A stretch of 64,000 nucleotides of DNA, from the NCBI GenBank assembly GCA_947643415.1, contig CANRWA010000009.1, positions 1 to 64,000 of the forward strand, in the 5' to 3' direction. This document shows positions 37,813 through 47,920 of the stretch, piece by piece. Source of the stretch: an uncultured Clostridia bacterium (GTDB lineage: Bacteria > Bacillota > Clostridia > Lachnospirales > Lachnospiraceae). Each line of letters opens with the position of its first letter. Positions within the stretch are counted from its first letter, which is position 1. Below the pieces are notes generated by a model. It was not told the DNA's origin. It did not search any database and saw only the letters and a list, made by a program, of their open reading frames with translations. The position numbers and the translations under genes were made by a program.

Positions 37813-39798
37813 ATGGGATATCTTACGATCACAGAGAACAGTATACAGTATGAAAGGAGAAATGAACTGGCAAGGATCACAGCCTTTGGTGGAGATGTGC
37901 TTCGTTTCCAGTCATCGCCCAATGGGTATCTGGAGGAGGAGGACTGGGTTCTTCTGCCACAGCCGGAGGTATCTGTCGTCACTTTCATAGGTGAACATAG
38001 TGCCATGATCACGAATGGCAGGATCCGGGCAGAGATGTTTGATAATGGAAAAGTGGTCTATTCCAGGAGAGATGCAGGCAGTGATAGGTATGAAGTGATG
38101 CTGGAGGAGATGACAGAATATGCCTTTGATGCTTTTTACCGCACATACCGTACAAAAGGATCGAATACACATCTTGCCAATGTGATCTTTAAGCCGGATG
38201 AGAGAGAGCATTTTTATGGTCTGGGAGGAGAACACAATGGATGTTTTGATATGAAAGGGAGCACCAGCGAACTACAGCACCGCAATACAAAGACATCGAT
38301 TCCTTTCGTCTATTCATCAAGGCGTTATGGATTTCTCTGGAATAATCCTTCTGTGGGGCGGTGTGAGCTTACAAATAATCACAGCAAATGGACAGCGTAC
38401 TGTACCAAACAGGTGGATTATCTTGTGATCACCGGAGACACACCATCACAGATCATGGGGAAATATGCGGATCTCACCGGGCATACTCCAGAATTCCCCT
38501 ATTTTGCTTCTGGTTTCTGGCAGAGCAAATTGAGATATGAGAGCCAGGAAGATCTTCTTACTGTTGCCAGGGAATATAAGAAAAGAAATATTCCAGTATC
38601 CGCCATCGTCATAGATTATTTCCACTGGACAGAGCAGGGTGACTTTAAGTTTGATCCGGAATACTGGCCGGATCCGGAGGGAATGGTGAAGGAACTGGAA
38701 GAAATGGGAATCCGGCTGATGGTATCCATCTGGCCCACATCCAATCCAAAAAGTGAAAATTACCGCTATATGGATGACCGGAATATGATCCTGCGCACAG
38801 AGAATGGCGTTTATGGAATGCAGGACTTCTATGGACAGCAGGATTATATTGATACATTAAACCCAAGGGCAAGAGAACATATGTGGAAACTGGTGCGGAA
38901 AAATTATTATGAGAGGGGAATCCATTATTTCTGGCTGGACGAGGCAGAACCGGGACTGATTCCCAATCATTATGATAATATCCGGTGCTGTCGGGGAAAT
39001 TTTGAAGAATATGCGCTGCTGTATCCCTATTTCTATGAAAAGATGTTCTATGATGGATTGATGGCAGAAGGAGAAAAGGATATCATCACACTGGCGCGCG
39101 CCGGATATATGGGTTCCCAGCGTTATGGTGCATTGATTTGGTCTGGAGATCTTCCTTCTACCTTTGAGGCACTGGCAAAATCCGTCAGGACGGGACTTGC
39201 CATGTCTATGAGTGGTATCCCCTGGTGGACTACGGATATTGGTGGTTTCTGGGGTGGCGACATCGAAAGTGAGGAGTTCCGGGAACTGGTGGTGCGCTGG
39301 TTCCAGTTCGGCGTATTCTGTCCTGTCACCCGCCTTCATGGCGTGCGTGTGAAACCAAAGGGGCATATAGACAGGCATCCGGGGATCAATGAGATGAGTG
39401 GCGGAGACAATGAGATCTGGAGTTTTGGAGAGAGAGATTATAGTATTCTAAAAGATCTGATTGACCTTCGTGAACGCCTGCGTCCTTATGTCATGGATTA
39501 TATGAAAGAAGCGGAGGAGACGGGGATCTCTATTATGCGGCCATTGTTTATGGAATTTCCGGACGATGGGAACTGCTACCAGCAGGAGGATGAGTATCTC
39601 TTTGGACAGGATATCCTTTTTGCCCCCATTACTGTACAGGGACAGACAGAGCGCGAGGTCTATCTGCCAGAGGGACGCTGGGTCAATGTCAATGACCGCA
39701 CTGTGACAGAAGGTGGCTGTACTGTCCGTGCCGCAGCAGAACTAGATCAGTTTATTGCCTATGTGAGAGAAGGCGCAGAAGTATTAGAGGTATTTTAA
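37813..39798 (+). CDS. Glycoside hydrolase family 31 (alpha-glucosidase/alpha-xylosidase-like)
   Basis: GLGGEHNGCFDMKG; IPVSAIVIDYFHW; HYFWLDEAEPG; RAGYMGSQRYGALIWSGD; WWTTDIGGFWGG. Confidence 0.93.
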   Translation: MGYLTITENSIQYERRNELARITAFGGDVLRFQSSPNGYLEEEDWVLLPQPEVSVVTFIGEHSAMITNGRIRAEMFDNGKVVYSRRDAGSDRYEVMLEEMTEYAFDAFYRTYRTKGSNTHLANVIFKPDEREHFYGLGGEHNGCFDMKGSTSELQHRNTKTSIPFVYSSRRYGFLWNNPSVGRCELTNNHSKWTAYCTKQVDYLVITGDTPSQIMGKYADLTGHTPEFPYFASGFWQSKLRYESQEDLLTVAREYKKRNIPVSAIVIDYFHWTEQGDFKFDPEYWPDPEGMVKELEEMGIRLMVSIWPTSNPKSENYRYMDDRNMILRTENGVYGMQDFYGQQDYIDTLNPRAREHMWKLVRKNYYERGIHYFWLDEAEPGLIPNHYDNIRCCRGNFEEYALLYPYFYEKMFYDGLMAEGEKDIITLARAGYMGSQRYGALIWSGDLPSTFEALAKSVRTGLAMSMSGIPWWTTDIGGFWGGDIESEEFRELVVRWFQFGVFCPVTRLHGVRVKPKGHIDRHPGINEMSGGDNEIWSFGERDYSILKDLIDLRERLRPYVMDYMKEAEETGISIMRPLFMEFPDDGNCYQQEDEYLFGQDILFAPITVQGQTEREVYLPEGRWVNVNDRTVTEGGCTVRAAAELDQFIAYVREGAEVLEVF

Positions 39799-39808
39799 GC
39801 AGAATATA

Positions 39809-39852
39809 AACCCAGAGGGATACTTCTCAAAGAGAGATATCTCCCTGGGTTC
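39809..39852. terminator. Terminator between GH31 and the convergent DUF4321-like gene
   Basis: aacccagagggata...tatctccctgggttctt. Confidence 0.7.
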
Positions 39853-39855
39853 TTA

Positions 39856-40116
39856 TTAGATAAAATGATAAATGATAGCAGCTATAATAATGCCGATGAT
39901 ACTGGCGATGGTAAACTTAATGGTGAAACCAAAGGTGAGAACCATGACACCAATATCAAATTTAATGGGATTGGAAAGACCAAAATTCATGCCGTAATCA
40001 AGCCAGGACAGGGCAGATACACCACTGGCGAGATGTCCGATAAAGCTGCCCAGCACTACTCCTGCCAGTACAAGGAGAAAGAGCGCCCAGCTATTTTTTC
40101 CTGCTCCGCGAGCCAT
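39856..40116 (-). CDS. DUF4321-like small membrane protein
   Basis: MARGAGKNSWALFLLVLAGVVLGSFIGHLA... Confidence 0.78.
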   Translation of the reverse strand: MARGAGKNSWALFLLVLAGVVLGSFIGHLASGVSALSWLDYGMNFGLSNPIKFDIGVMVLTFGFTIKFTIASIIGIIIAAIIYHFI

Positions 40117-40214
40117 ATCTATGTACCTCCATTCGTTCATATGTTCTGTATATATTATAAGCATACACTATTTCAGATAATTTCGCAACTACTGAATTAA
40201 AAATAACAATGTGT

Positions 40215-40269
40215 TTGACAGGATTGTATTACTATGATATATTATATTTATCGAAAAACGATAAATATA
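40215..40269 (+). promoter_or_regulatory. Promoter with palindromic operator at/after the -10
   Basis: TTGACA(40215)-N17-TATATT(40238) and perfect 11-bp inverted repeat tatatttatcg-aaaaa-cgataaatata (40243-40269). Confidence 0.85.
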
Positions 40270-40298
40270 GAGTGGAGAAGGAGTATACATTATAAGAT

Positions 40299-40760
40299 AT
40301 GGGTGAACAGATAAAACCAAGACATATCTGTCAGGGAACGAAACTTCTGGTAGATATCATTTTTGTGGCAGAGATCCTTGCCACACTTGCCATGCCTTTC
40401 AGTATACCATGGATGAATAAGAATTATTCCCATCTTGTGGGACTGGATGTCCCCATGACTATCATCTATATGCTGGTTGGGGTTGTATGCATGGCTGCTA
40501 CCTGGATACTGCGTGGCATTCTCCGTACTGTGGTGGATGGAAATTGCTTTGTGCAGGAAAATGTTACCGGACTGCAGAAGATCAGTAGCTGTTTTCTCTG
40601 TCTTGTCTTATTGTTGGCCTGCCGTGCTTTTGTATATCTGACCATGGCGATTTTAATTGATATTTTCCTTTTCTTTATTGCTTTTGTATTCTGCCGTGTC
40701 GTGGCACTGGTCTTTCAGGAGGCAGTGCGGCACAAAGAAGAGAATGACCTGACGATATAG
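40299..40760 (+). CDS. DUF2975-like membrane protein
   Basis: Four TM segments; GILRTVVDGNCFVQENVTGLQKI pattern. Confidence 0.85.
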   Translation: MGEQIKPRHICQGTKLLVDIIFVAEILATLAMPFSIPWMNKNYSHLVGLDVPMTIIYMLVGVVCMAATWILRGILRTVVDGNCFVQENVTGLQKISSCFLCLVLLLACRAFVYLTMAILIDIFLFFIAFVFCRVVALVFQEAVRHKEENDLTI

Positions 40761-40773
40761 GGAGGCAGAATAT

Positions 40774-41016
40774 ATGGCAATTCGGATAAAACTTGATGAG
40801 ATAATGAAGAAAGAAGGGAAATCCCTGACAGAACTGGCGGGGGAGATCGATATTACCCTTGCCAACCTTTCTATCCTGAAAAATAATAAAGCAAGGGCAG
40901 TCCGGTTTACGACACTGAATGCCCTTTGCCAGGCACTGAATTGCCAGCCGGGAGATATTCTGGAGTATGTAGATGATGTACAGGAGGAAGGTGGGGAAAA
41001 TGAAAATACAGATTAG
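40774..41016 (+). CDS. YozG-like XRE/Cro HTH regulator
   Basis: MAIRIKLDEIMKKEGKSLTELAGEIDITLANLSILKNNKARAVRFTTLNALCQALNCQPGDILEY. Confidence 0.9.
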   Translation: MAIRIKLDEIMKKEGKSLTELAGEIDITLANLSILKNNKARAVRFTTLNALCQALNCQPGDILEYVDDVQEEGGENENTD

Positions 41017-41941
41017 GATCATGGTAAGTGTATCTGTTCTGGCAGGAAGTGTGGCGATTATATTCCTGGCATACTTTGGTTTCCGTAATTGGTATAATTC
41101 GTCTGCCATCACAGACTGGATCGTAAGTTCGGAGGAACAGGACACGACAGAACGCCACAGGCAGAACATGGAAGAGAGCTATCAGATCCTGCCAGACCAT
41201 ATCCTGCTGATCCCAGACAAGGGAGAGGATAGGCATAAGCTGGTGCGCCTGAACCGTCAGGGAAAGACAGAACAGATCGTGGCAGAAGAAGAGGTGGATT
41301 CCTTTCTGGAACTGAATCAGAAGGTTTATTATGATGTATGGGGATATACCGGATGGGATGATGAGATATCAAGGATCTACTGCTATGATTATGAAACGAA
41401 GGAACATACTTTATTGATAGAATGTCCTGATATTAACTGGTTCAGTGTTTATCAGGATCAGATCATCTATGTCTGTCATGACAGTATGGAAGGACAGATG
41501 CAGGTTTATTCCTGTGACCTGCTTGGCAAAAACAAGAAAGTCCTTTATCAGGCTAAACGGGAAACGGAGGACTATTATGACTGCCAGTTCTTTCTCACAG
41601 AGAACCAGATTCTGCTGCTTTATGACATAGAAGATACAAAGAGTGCAAATGACTGCCAGATTGCCATGCTGTCATTGAAGACAAAGGAAATGAGGGATAT
41701 CATTACTCTGGAGACATGGCCATGGAAGCCCTTTCTTCTTGGTCAGAGCCTCTTTGTCTTACAGGAAGATGCGTTGTATCAGATCATGCTGGAGCCGGAG
41801 AAAGGACTGGCGGATAAAAAAAGGCTGTCAGGGGATAAGGATTATGATGAGATCGCCTGCCTTTATGGTAAAGGTGAAGATCTGTACAGCAGAAATTACG
41901 ATGGTGAATTCAGGCTTTTGTCCGAAAGGGGGAATCCATAA
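41000..41941 (+). CDS. Membrane-anchored DUF5050-like/beta-propeller protein
   Basis: N-term TM; repeated RIYCYDYETKEHTLL, MQVYSCDLLGKNKKVLY blades. Confidence 0.65.
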   Translation: MKIQIRIMVSVSVLAGSVAIIFLAYFGFRNWYNSSAITDWIVSSEEQDTTERHRQNMEESYQILPDHILLIPDKGEDRHKLVRLNRQGKTEQIVAEEEVDSFLELNQKVYYDVWGYTGWDDEISRIYCYDYETKEHTLLIECPDINWFSVYQDQIIYVCHDSMEGQMQVYSCDLLGKNKKVLYQAKRETEDYYDCQFFLTENQILLLYDIEDTKSANDCQIAMLSLKTKEMRDIITLETWPWKPFLLGQSLFVLQEDALYQIMLEPEKGLADKKRLSGDKDYDEIACLYGKGEDLYSRNYDGEFRLLSERGNP

Positions 41942-42189
41942 TGTCAGATTTCATACCGGTATCCATAGGGGATCTTATTTCCCTTGCCTGTATGGGTTTT
42001 GTTCCGATATTGCTAACCATATGGTTTATTGCCAGCCTGGTTCGGTTTCTGCACAGTGGGAAATTGGAGAGACAGATACAAAAGAAACGTATGATACTGA
42101 TGATCGTATCGGGTTCTTTGATGACACTGTGTTATGTGGGAATGATCTTTCTCTATTATGCCTTTGCCCAGATCATGCAGTCCATGTGA
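41941..42189 (+). CDS. Small two-TM membrane protein
   Basis: ATG overlaps upstream TAA; hydrophobic segments. Confidence 0.65.
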   Translation: MSDFIPVSIGDLISLACMGFVPILLTIWFIASLVRFLHSGKLERQIQKKRMILMIVSGSLMTLCYVGMIFLYYAFAQIMQSM

Positions 42190-42217
42190 TACTTAGACAC
42201 AAGGGAGGTGTTTCGGT

Positions 42218-42352
42218 ATGAAAGAGAAAACATTTATCAAAATTATGGTCATCATTGCCGTTCTTGGTGTTCTGTCCACAGGCATTCTCATTGTCTGTAC
42301 CATTTACCTGCGCCAGAATTGTTCCATTATAACTTATATTTCCAATGAATGA
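42218..42352 (+). CDS. 44-aa single-TM small protein, absent from ORF track
   Basis: gggaggtgtttcggtATG; MKEKTFIKIMVIIAVLGVLSTGILIVCTIYLRQNCSIITYISNE*. Confidence 0.6.
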   Translation: MKEKTFIKIMVIIAVLGVLSTGILIVCTIYLRQNCSIITYISNE

Positions 42353-42366
42353 AGGAGATTATTGAC

Positions 42367-43338
42367 ATGGGGGGAAAGACAAAGAAAGAGGGACTGAAAA
42401 AACAGCTTTGTATCATTATTTTGTCGGTACTGCTCTTTGCCATTCTGGATTTTAGCATCTATCATATTTTTACAAGACGGGTGATACCGGATACCAGTGC
42501 TGAGATGCAGGCAAAGTCAGTGGAAGTATCGGAATACCTGCCCTTTGAAGAAAATTCCAAGATCGTAAAGATGAGATCAGAACTTACCCTGACAGGGGAT
42601 CTTCCTGTCTTGGATGGGGCGGCAGCCTTATATCCGGTTTTTTCCGCTTTTGTCAATGCTGTTTATCCCGAAAACAGTTGTATATTTCAGGATGGAAACT
42701 TTTCATCTAAAAGCTGCCTGCAGATGAACAACACAAGAGGAGCTTATCAGGGGGTTGTGGATGGGACAGTGGATCTTATATTTTGTGCGGCGCCATCGGA
42801 TGATCAGTTAAATTATGCAAAGGAAAAGGGGGTGGAGTTAGAACTTGTGCCCATTGGAAGGGAAGCATTTGTCTTTCTCGTAAATAAAAATAATCCGGTC
42901 TCAGACCTCACCACCAGTCAGGTACAGGGAATCTACAGCGGAACATACCGGAACTGGGCAGAACTTGGGGGAGAACCAAAAAGGATCGCCGCCCTGCAGA
43001 GAAATGAAGGAAGCGGCAGTCAGACAGCCCTGAAATCCTTTATGAAAGGGAAAGAACTGAAAACAGATTATAATACTTTCCTGGGAAGTGCCATCGGATT
43101 TTCGTTCCGTTATTATGTTGAAGGGATCGTTTCGGCCGGAAATATAAAAATGCTGTCGCTGAATGGGGTATATCCCAACAAAGAGAACATACGGAATGGC
43201 AGTTATCCAATCAGTGATTTTTTTTATGCGGTCTACCGGAAAGATAATGACAATGCGAATATTCCTGTGCTGCTCAAGTGGATTTTGTCAGAAGAGGGGC
43301 AGAGGATCATAGAAGAGAGCGGGTATGTGGGAGTGTGA
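42367..43338 (+). CDS. PstS-like phosphate/periplasmic-binding family protein
   Basis: LPVLDGAAALYPVFSAFVNAVYP; GTVDLIFCAAPSDDQ; IPIGREAFVFLVNKNNPV; EGSGSQTALKSFM. Confidence 0.82.
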   Translation: MGGKTKKEGLKKQLCIIILSVLLFAILDFSIYHIFTRRVIPDTSAEMQAKSVEVSEYLPFEENSKIVKMRSELTLTGDLPVLDGAAALYPVFSAFVNAVYPENSCIFQDGNFSSKSCLQMNNTRGAYQGVVDGTVDLIFCAAPSDDQLNYAKEKGVELELVPIGREAFVFLVNKNNPVSDLTTSQVQGIYSGTYRNWAELGGEPKRIAALQRNEGSGSQTALKSFMKGKELKTDYNTFLGSAIGFSFRYYVEGIVSAGNIKMLSLNGVYPNKENIRNGSYPISDFFYAVYRKDNDNANIPVLLKWILSEEGQRIIEESGYVGV

Positions 43339-43356
43339 TATTATATATACATTTTT

Positions 43357-43394
43357 AAAGCGGTGTCTGGGCTGATTCAGAACACCGCTTTTGA
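43357..43394. terminator. Terminator between convergent genes
   Basis: aaagcggtgt...acaccgctttt. Confidence 0.75.
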
Positions 43395-43439
43395 AATATA
43401 TTCCACCTGTGCGGGTGGATGGCGATTCATGGCAAGTTT

Positions 43440-44747
43440 TTAACCCTGATATAGATTTCTCTGGTCAATGACACGAACTGCCTTGCCCTCGCTCCGGGCA
43501 ATCGTCTTTGGTTCTACCAGTGTGATCTTAGCATAGATTCCAAGCATTGCTTTCAATCCGGCCACCAGTTTATCGGCGGCCTGCTGACGGTTAAAGGTAG
43601 TGTCAGCCGCCATGGCAGGTGTAAGTTCAACCTGAACTTCGATGCGGTCACTGTTCTTCACACGGGTCACGATGATTTGATAGTTGGCAGCGAAGCCCTG
43701 ATTGATGAGAACTGTCTCAATCTGGGACGGGAATACATTAACCCCCTTGACAATGAGCATGTCGTCACTACGCCCCATTGGTTTGGACATCTTCACATGA
43801 GTACGTCCACAGGAACATTTCTCACGGGAGAGTACACAGATGTCCCTTGTGCGGTAGCGCAGAAGAGGGAATGCCTCTTTCGTGATACTGGTAAATACCA
43901 GCTCACCCTTCTCTCCATCTGGCAGGACTTCTCCGGTGTTCGGATTGATGATCTCCGCGATAAAGTGGTCTTCATTGATATGCATGCCTGTCTGTTCAGA
44001 ACATTCGAAAGATACCCCCGGACCAGATATCTCTGTCAGTCCATAGATATCATATGCCTTGATGCCAAGCAGGTTCTGGATATCCTGACGCATTTCCTCC
44101 GTCCATGCTTCGGCACCAAAGATACCTGCCTTCAGCTTAATCTTATCCTTTACACCAAGTTCCTGAACTGTCTCACCGAGATAAGCAGCGTAAGATGGGG
44201 TACAGCAGAGAATGGTAGAACCAAGGTCAGTCATAAACTGGATCTGACGCTCTGTATTTCCGGATGACATTGGCAATGTCAGGGAACCCAGTTTGTGTGA
44301 GCCGCCATTCAGTCCCGGTCCCCCGGTGAAAAGCCCATATCCATAAGAAACATGGACCACATCATCCTTTGTTCCACCTGCAGCCACAATCGCGCGGGCA
44401 CAGCATTCTTCCCACAGATCAAGATCATGCTGGGTATAGAAGGCCACGACACGGCGTCCGGTAGTACCGCTGGTGGATTGGATGCGGACACATTCTGAAA
44501 GGGGACGTGCCAACAGTCCATATGGGTAGGCATCCCTCAGGTCATCTTTGGTGATGAACGGAAGTTTATGTAAATCATCGATCGATTTGATGTCTCCAGG
44601 TTCCATTCCCATATTCTGCATACGTGTCCGGTAATATGCTACATTGTCATAGACATTCTTTACCTGCTTTATCAGACGCGCATTCTGCCACTTGCGGATC
44701 TGGTCCCTGGATGCACATTCGATATCCTGTTGATAATAGTTAGCCAT
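43440..44747 (-). CDS. paaK: Phenylacetate--CoA ligase
   Basis: SIDDLHKLPFITKDDLRDAYPYGL; IQSTSGTTGRRVVAFYT; YDIYGLTEISGPGVSFEC; RTRDICVL. Confidence 0.92.
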   Translation of the reverse strand: MANYYQQDIECASRDQIRKWQNARLIKQVKNVYDNVAYYRTRMQNMGMEPGDIKSIDDLHKLPFITKDDLRDAYPYGLLARPLSECVRIQSTSGTTGRRVVAFYTQHDLDLWEECCARAIVAAGGTKDDVVHVSYGYGLFTGGPGLNGGSHKLGSLTLPMSSGNTERQIQFMTDLGSTILCCTPSYAAYLGETVQELGVKDKIKLKAGIFGAEAWTEEMRQDIQNLLGIKAYDIYGLTEISGPGVSFECSEQTGMHINEDHFIAEIINPNTGEVLPDGEKGELVFTSITKEAFPLLRYRTRDICVLSREKCSCGRTHVKMSKPMGRSDDMLIVKGVNVFPSQIETVLINQGFAANYQIIVTRVKNSDRIEVQVELTPAMAADTTFNRQQAADKLVAGLKAMLGIYAKITLVEPKTIARSEGKAVRVIDQRNLYQG

Positions 44748-44902
44748 AGTTTTTGCTTCCTCCTTAAATTGCAATATATAATTACAATACCACAACAGGC
44801 TGGGACAGGTCAAGAATGGATGGAATTTTAACAGGATAAACTTGAATTAACACTTGAAAAATATTATACTATAGATGAGTACATAGAGGAGGTAAACTGC
44901 TT

Positions 44903-46468
44903 ATGGGAATCTATCTTAATCCTGGCAATAAGGGATTTTGGGAATCGATCCGGTCCAAAATATATGTGGATAAGACAGGTCTGATCGCTCGTACGAATGA
45001 ATTCATGAATACAGAAGATAAATTTATCTGTGTCAGCCGTCCCCGGCGTTTTGGAAAATCAATGGCATTGAAAATGCTTGCAGCTTATTATAGTTGTGGC
45101 TGTGATTCAAAAGATCTGTTTACCGGACTTATAATAGAAAATGATCCGGAATTTGATGAATTTCGGAACAAATATGATGTGATCTTTTTGAATATGCAGC
45201 AATTTCTAAGTGAGGCAGAACCAGGAAAATTAACAGAATATCTTGAGAAAGCTGTAATCGCTGAGATTCGCAGGGTATATGGGGAATTATTCCAAGAACA
45301 GGAAACGATTCTTGCTTCTGTGTTGAGGCAGATTTATGTGGAAACAGAGAGACAGTTTATCTTTCTGATCGATGAGTGGGATTGTGTGATGCGTGAAAGG
45401 CCCAAGGACGACGTTCTGCAGAGATCTTATCTTGATTTCCTGCGTAATCTCCTGAAGGACCAGCCATACGTGGCACTTGCCTATATGACAGGGATTCTTC
45501 CGGTCAAGAAATATGGCTCACATTCTGCACTGAATATGTTTGCCGAATATTCCATGACTGATCAGGATGTATTTGAAGAGTATACTGGTTTTACTGAGGA
45601 TGAAGTAAAGGAACTGTGTGAAAGATTTGATATGGATTTTGAAGAGACAAGCAGATGGTATGATGGATATCGATTCAAAAAATTTCATCACATATACAAT
45701 CCGCGGTCTGTCGTGGAGTCCATGCGCCGCCAGGACTATTCAAATTATTGGACTTCTACAGAGACTTATGAGGCATTAAAGATCTATATGGATATGGATT
45801 TTGATGGGCTGCGGGCAGATGTTGTCCAGATGCTTGCCGGTGGTTTTGTAAAAGTTAATACCCGAAGCTTCCAGAATGATATGCGGACCTTTGAGACGAA
45901 GGATGATGTTCTGACATTATTAGTTCATCTGGGGTATCTTGCACACAATTCCAAAACAAAAGAAGTATTTATTCCCAATAAGGAAATTATGGAAGAATTT
46001 GAGACAGCAATGAGTGTCAGGGGCTGGTCAGAGGTAATGAGGGTTTTAAGGGCATCAGACAAACTGCTTGAGGATACCATTCGCTGTGATGCAGAAAAAG
46101 TAGCAGAAGGACTTGATAAAGCACATATGGAAGTCGCTTCCATCCTAACCTACAATAATGAAAATTCACTTGGATGTGCTGTCAGCCTTGCCTATTACAG
46201 TGCCAGAAAAGATTATAAGATGATACGGGAACTTCCTACCGGACATGGATTTGCGGATATTGTCTTTCTTCCACTTCCGCATGCAGGAAAGCCCGCACTG
46301 GTAGTAGAACTGAAATATGATAAGACAGTTGATACAGCGATACAGCAGATTAAAGGAAAACATTATTCACAGGCACTGGAAGGCTACACTGGGGAAATCC
46401 TTTTGGTGGGGGTCAGCTATGATAAAGTAACTAAAAAACATGAGTGTGTGATAGAAAAGATGGAATAA
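44903..46468 (+). CDS. AAA-ATPase-like plus PD-(D/E)XK nuclease-like protein
   Basis: YVDKTGLIARTNEFMNTEDKFICVSRPRRFGKSMALKML; FLIDEWDCV; GFADIVFLPLPHAGKPALVVELKYDK. Confidence 0.88.
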   Translation: MGIYLNPGNKGFWESIRSKIYVDKTGLIARTNEFMNTEDKFICVSRPRRFGKSMALKMLAAYYSCGCDSKDLFTGLIIENDPEFDEFRNKYDVIFLNMQQFLSEAEPGKLTEYLEKAVIAEIRRVYGELFQEQETILASVLRQIYVETERQFIFLIDEWDCVMRERPKDDVLQRSYLDFLRNLLKDQPYVALAYMTGILPVKKYGSHSALNMFAEYSMTDQDVFEEYTGFTEDEVKELCERFDMDFEETSRWYDGYRFKKFHHIYNPRSVVESMRRQDYSNYWTSTETYEALKIYMDMDFDGLRADVVQMLAGGFVKVNTRSFQNDMRTFETKDDVLTLLVHLGYLAHNSKTKEVFIPNKEIMEEFETAMSVRGWSEVMRVLRASDKLLEDTIRCDAEKVAEGLDKAHMEVASILTYNNENSLGCAVSLAYYSARKDYKMIRELPTGHGFADIVFLPLPHAGKPALVVELKYDKTVDTAIQQIKGKHYSQALEGYTGEILLVGVSYDKVTKKHECVIEKME

Positions 46469-46501
46469 GAGGAAAAGTGCTCGAGAATTCCACTTTTTGC
46501 G

Positions 46502-46532
46502 GGGAAAGAACGGCCAATGGCCGTTCTTTCCC
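46502..46532. terminator. Strong hairpin between convergent genes
   Basis: gggaaagaacggcc-aat-ggccgttctttccc, 14-bp perfect arms; weak U tract. Confidence 0.7.
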
Positions 46533-46547
46533 TGTTGCGGTTTTCAG

Positions 46548-47651
46548 TCAGCCTATTTCATATATTCTCCGGGCCGCCTTTTCAAACCGTTCATCCTGAC
46601 GAATCCTGTCAAAACAGTGGTCAGTCAGATTATCTTCATATAATATCCTTGCCTGGGAGCGGCTGTCTGCTGTATCAAATAATTTTTTATAGGTTGTATA
46701 TTTCAGCAGAAGCGTGGTGCGTTCTGCTAGATCCGGGAGTTGGTTGTATTGTTCCAGATAATCCGCTGATTTTTCAATGATACGGAGTGCAGATTCACAA
46801 TCTCCAAGTTCCAGAAGCAGCGGGGCACGGCCGGTGATCCAGAACTTTGGCAGAAGATAGTACCAGCCCTTCAGATCTTCTTCATCATAAATGATCCGCA
46901 CGATCTGTTCCATTTTATCCATAAGATCTAATTGTTCACTGGCAGGAAGAGAAGTATTCTTCATATATCTCCATATATTCCACACAAGCTCATCTGTGCA
47001 CAGAACTATCTGATGGCATATATGATCAAGAAGTTCCTCTTCTTTCAAAGCATAACGGATATTTAACTCTCTGGAAAAAATCATGGAAGGCAGTGTCTCC
47101 AGAATCTGCCGGCCTTTTTCTGTCTCACCGATCTCACAGTAATGGAACCCAAGACGGCTTTTTACCTCAATGCGTATCGTATCATCGGTGCAGCCCGACA
47201 ATATCTTTTCGCCAAGTTCAATAATCTCATTCTTGTATTTTTCCCTGTTATCCTTCCAGTCCGGAATATCGGCATCATCAGATCCGGAGACGAAGAGGGC
47301 ATACATAAGCTTATTCAACAAGGTATAGTTATTGGGGAATTCCTTTACTCCTGAGCGGGCGATCTCAATACAGTCATTGATCTGTCCACGGGCGATGGCA
47401 GTGTTGAATTTGTCCACATATTGGCGTACCTGTTCTTCTTTTTGGGATTTTCCTGTCCCCAGCAGTTCTTCAATCGTCACATCAAAATAATCCGCGATAA
47501 CTGGCAGAAGGGAGATATCCGGAGTGGTGGTACCACACTCCCAGCGTGATACTGCCTGGGGAGAGATGCAGAGAATATCTGCCATCTGCTCCTGGGTGAG
47601 TTCTTGGTTCAACCGCAATTTTTTGAAAATTTCTGCAAAATATATTGTCAT
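46548..47651 (-). CDS. XRE-family transcriptional regulator with helical C-terminal domain
   Basis: FKKLRLNQELTQEQMADILCISPQAVSRWECGTTTPDISLLPVIADYFDVTIEELLG type HTH. Confidence 0.9.
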   Translation of the reverse strand: MTIYFAEIFKKLRLNQELTQEQMADILCISPQAVSRWECGTTTPDISLLPVIADYFDVTIEELLGTGKSQKEEQVRQYVDKFNTAIARGQINDCIEIARSGVKEFPNNYTLLNKLMYALFVSGSDDADIPDWKDNREKYKNEIIELGEKILSGCTDDTIRIEVKSRLGFHYCEIGETEKGRQILETLPSMIFSRELNIRYALKEEELLDHICHQIVLCTDELVWNIWRYMKNTSLPASEQLDLMDKMEQIVRIIYDEEDLKGWYYLLPKFWITGRAPLLLELGDCESALRIIEKSADYLEQYNQLPDLAERTTLLLKYTTYKKLFDTADSRSQARILYEDNLTDHCFDRIRQDERFEKAARRIYEIG

Positions 47652-47920
47652 TTTAATCGAATCCTCCTTGTTTTTTGATGGCAGCGCTGTCTGTTATGTA
47701 TATACTATACAATGAGAGTAAGCCAGAAAGCAAGCAACCAGAATAAGAGATAAAAACAACTATAATGAGAATCATAGAATGTCTTGACAGTAAATTTTAT
47801 GAGGAGTAAAATATATTCATAATTTTATGGATTAGTTTAGCTCGATGGCACCAATTTGAATTCGCTGTTGAGCTGCCTTAAAAGATAAAGAGATTTTCTG
47901 AAGGAAAAGGAGGATATGAT

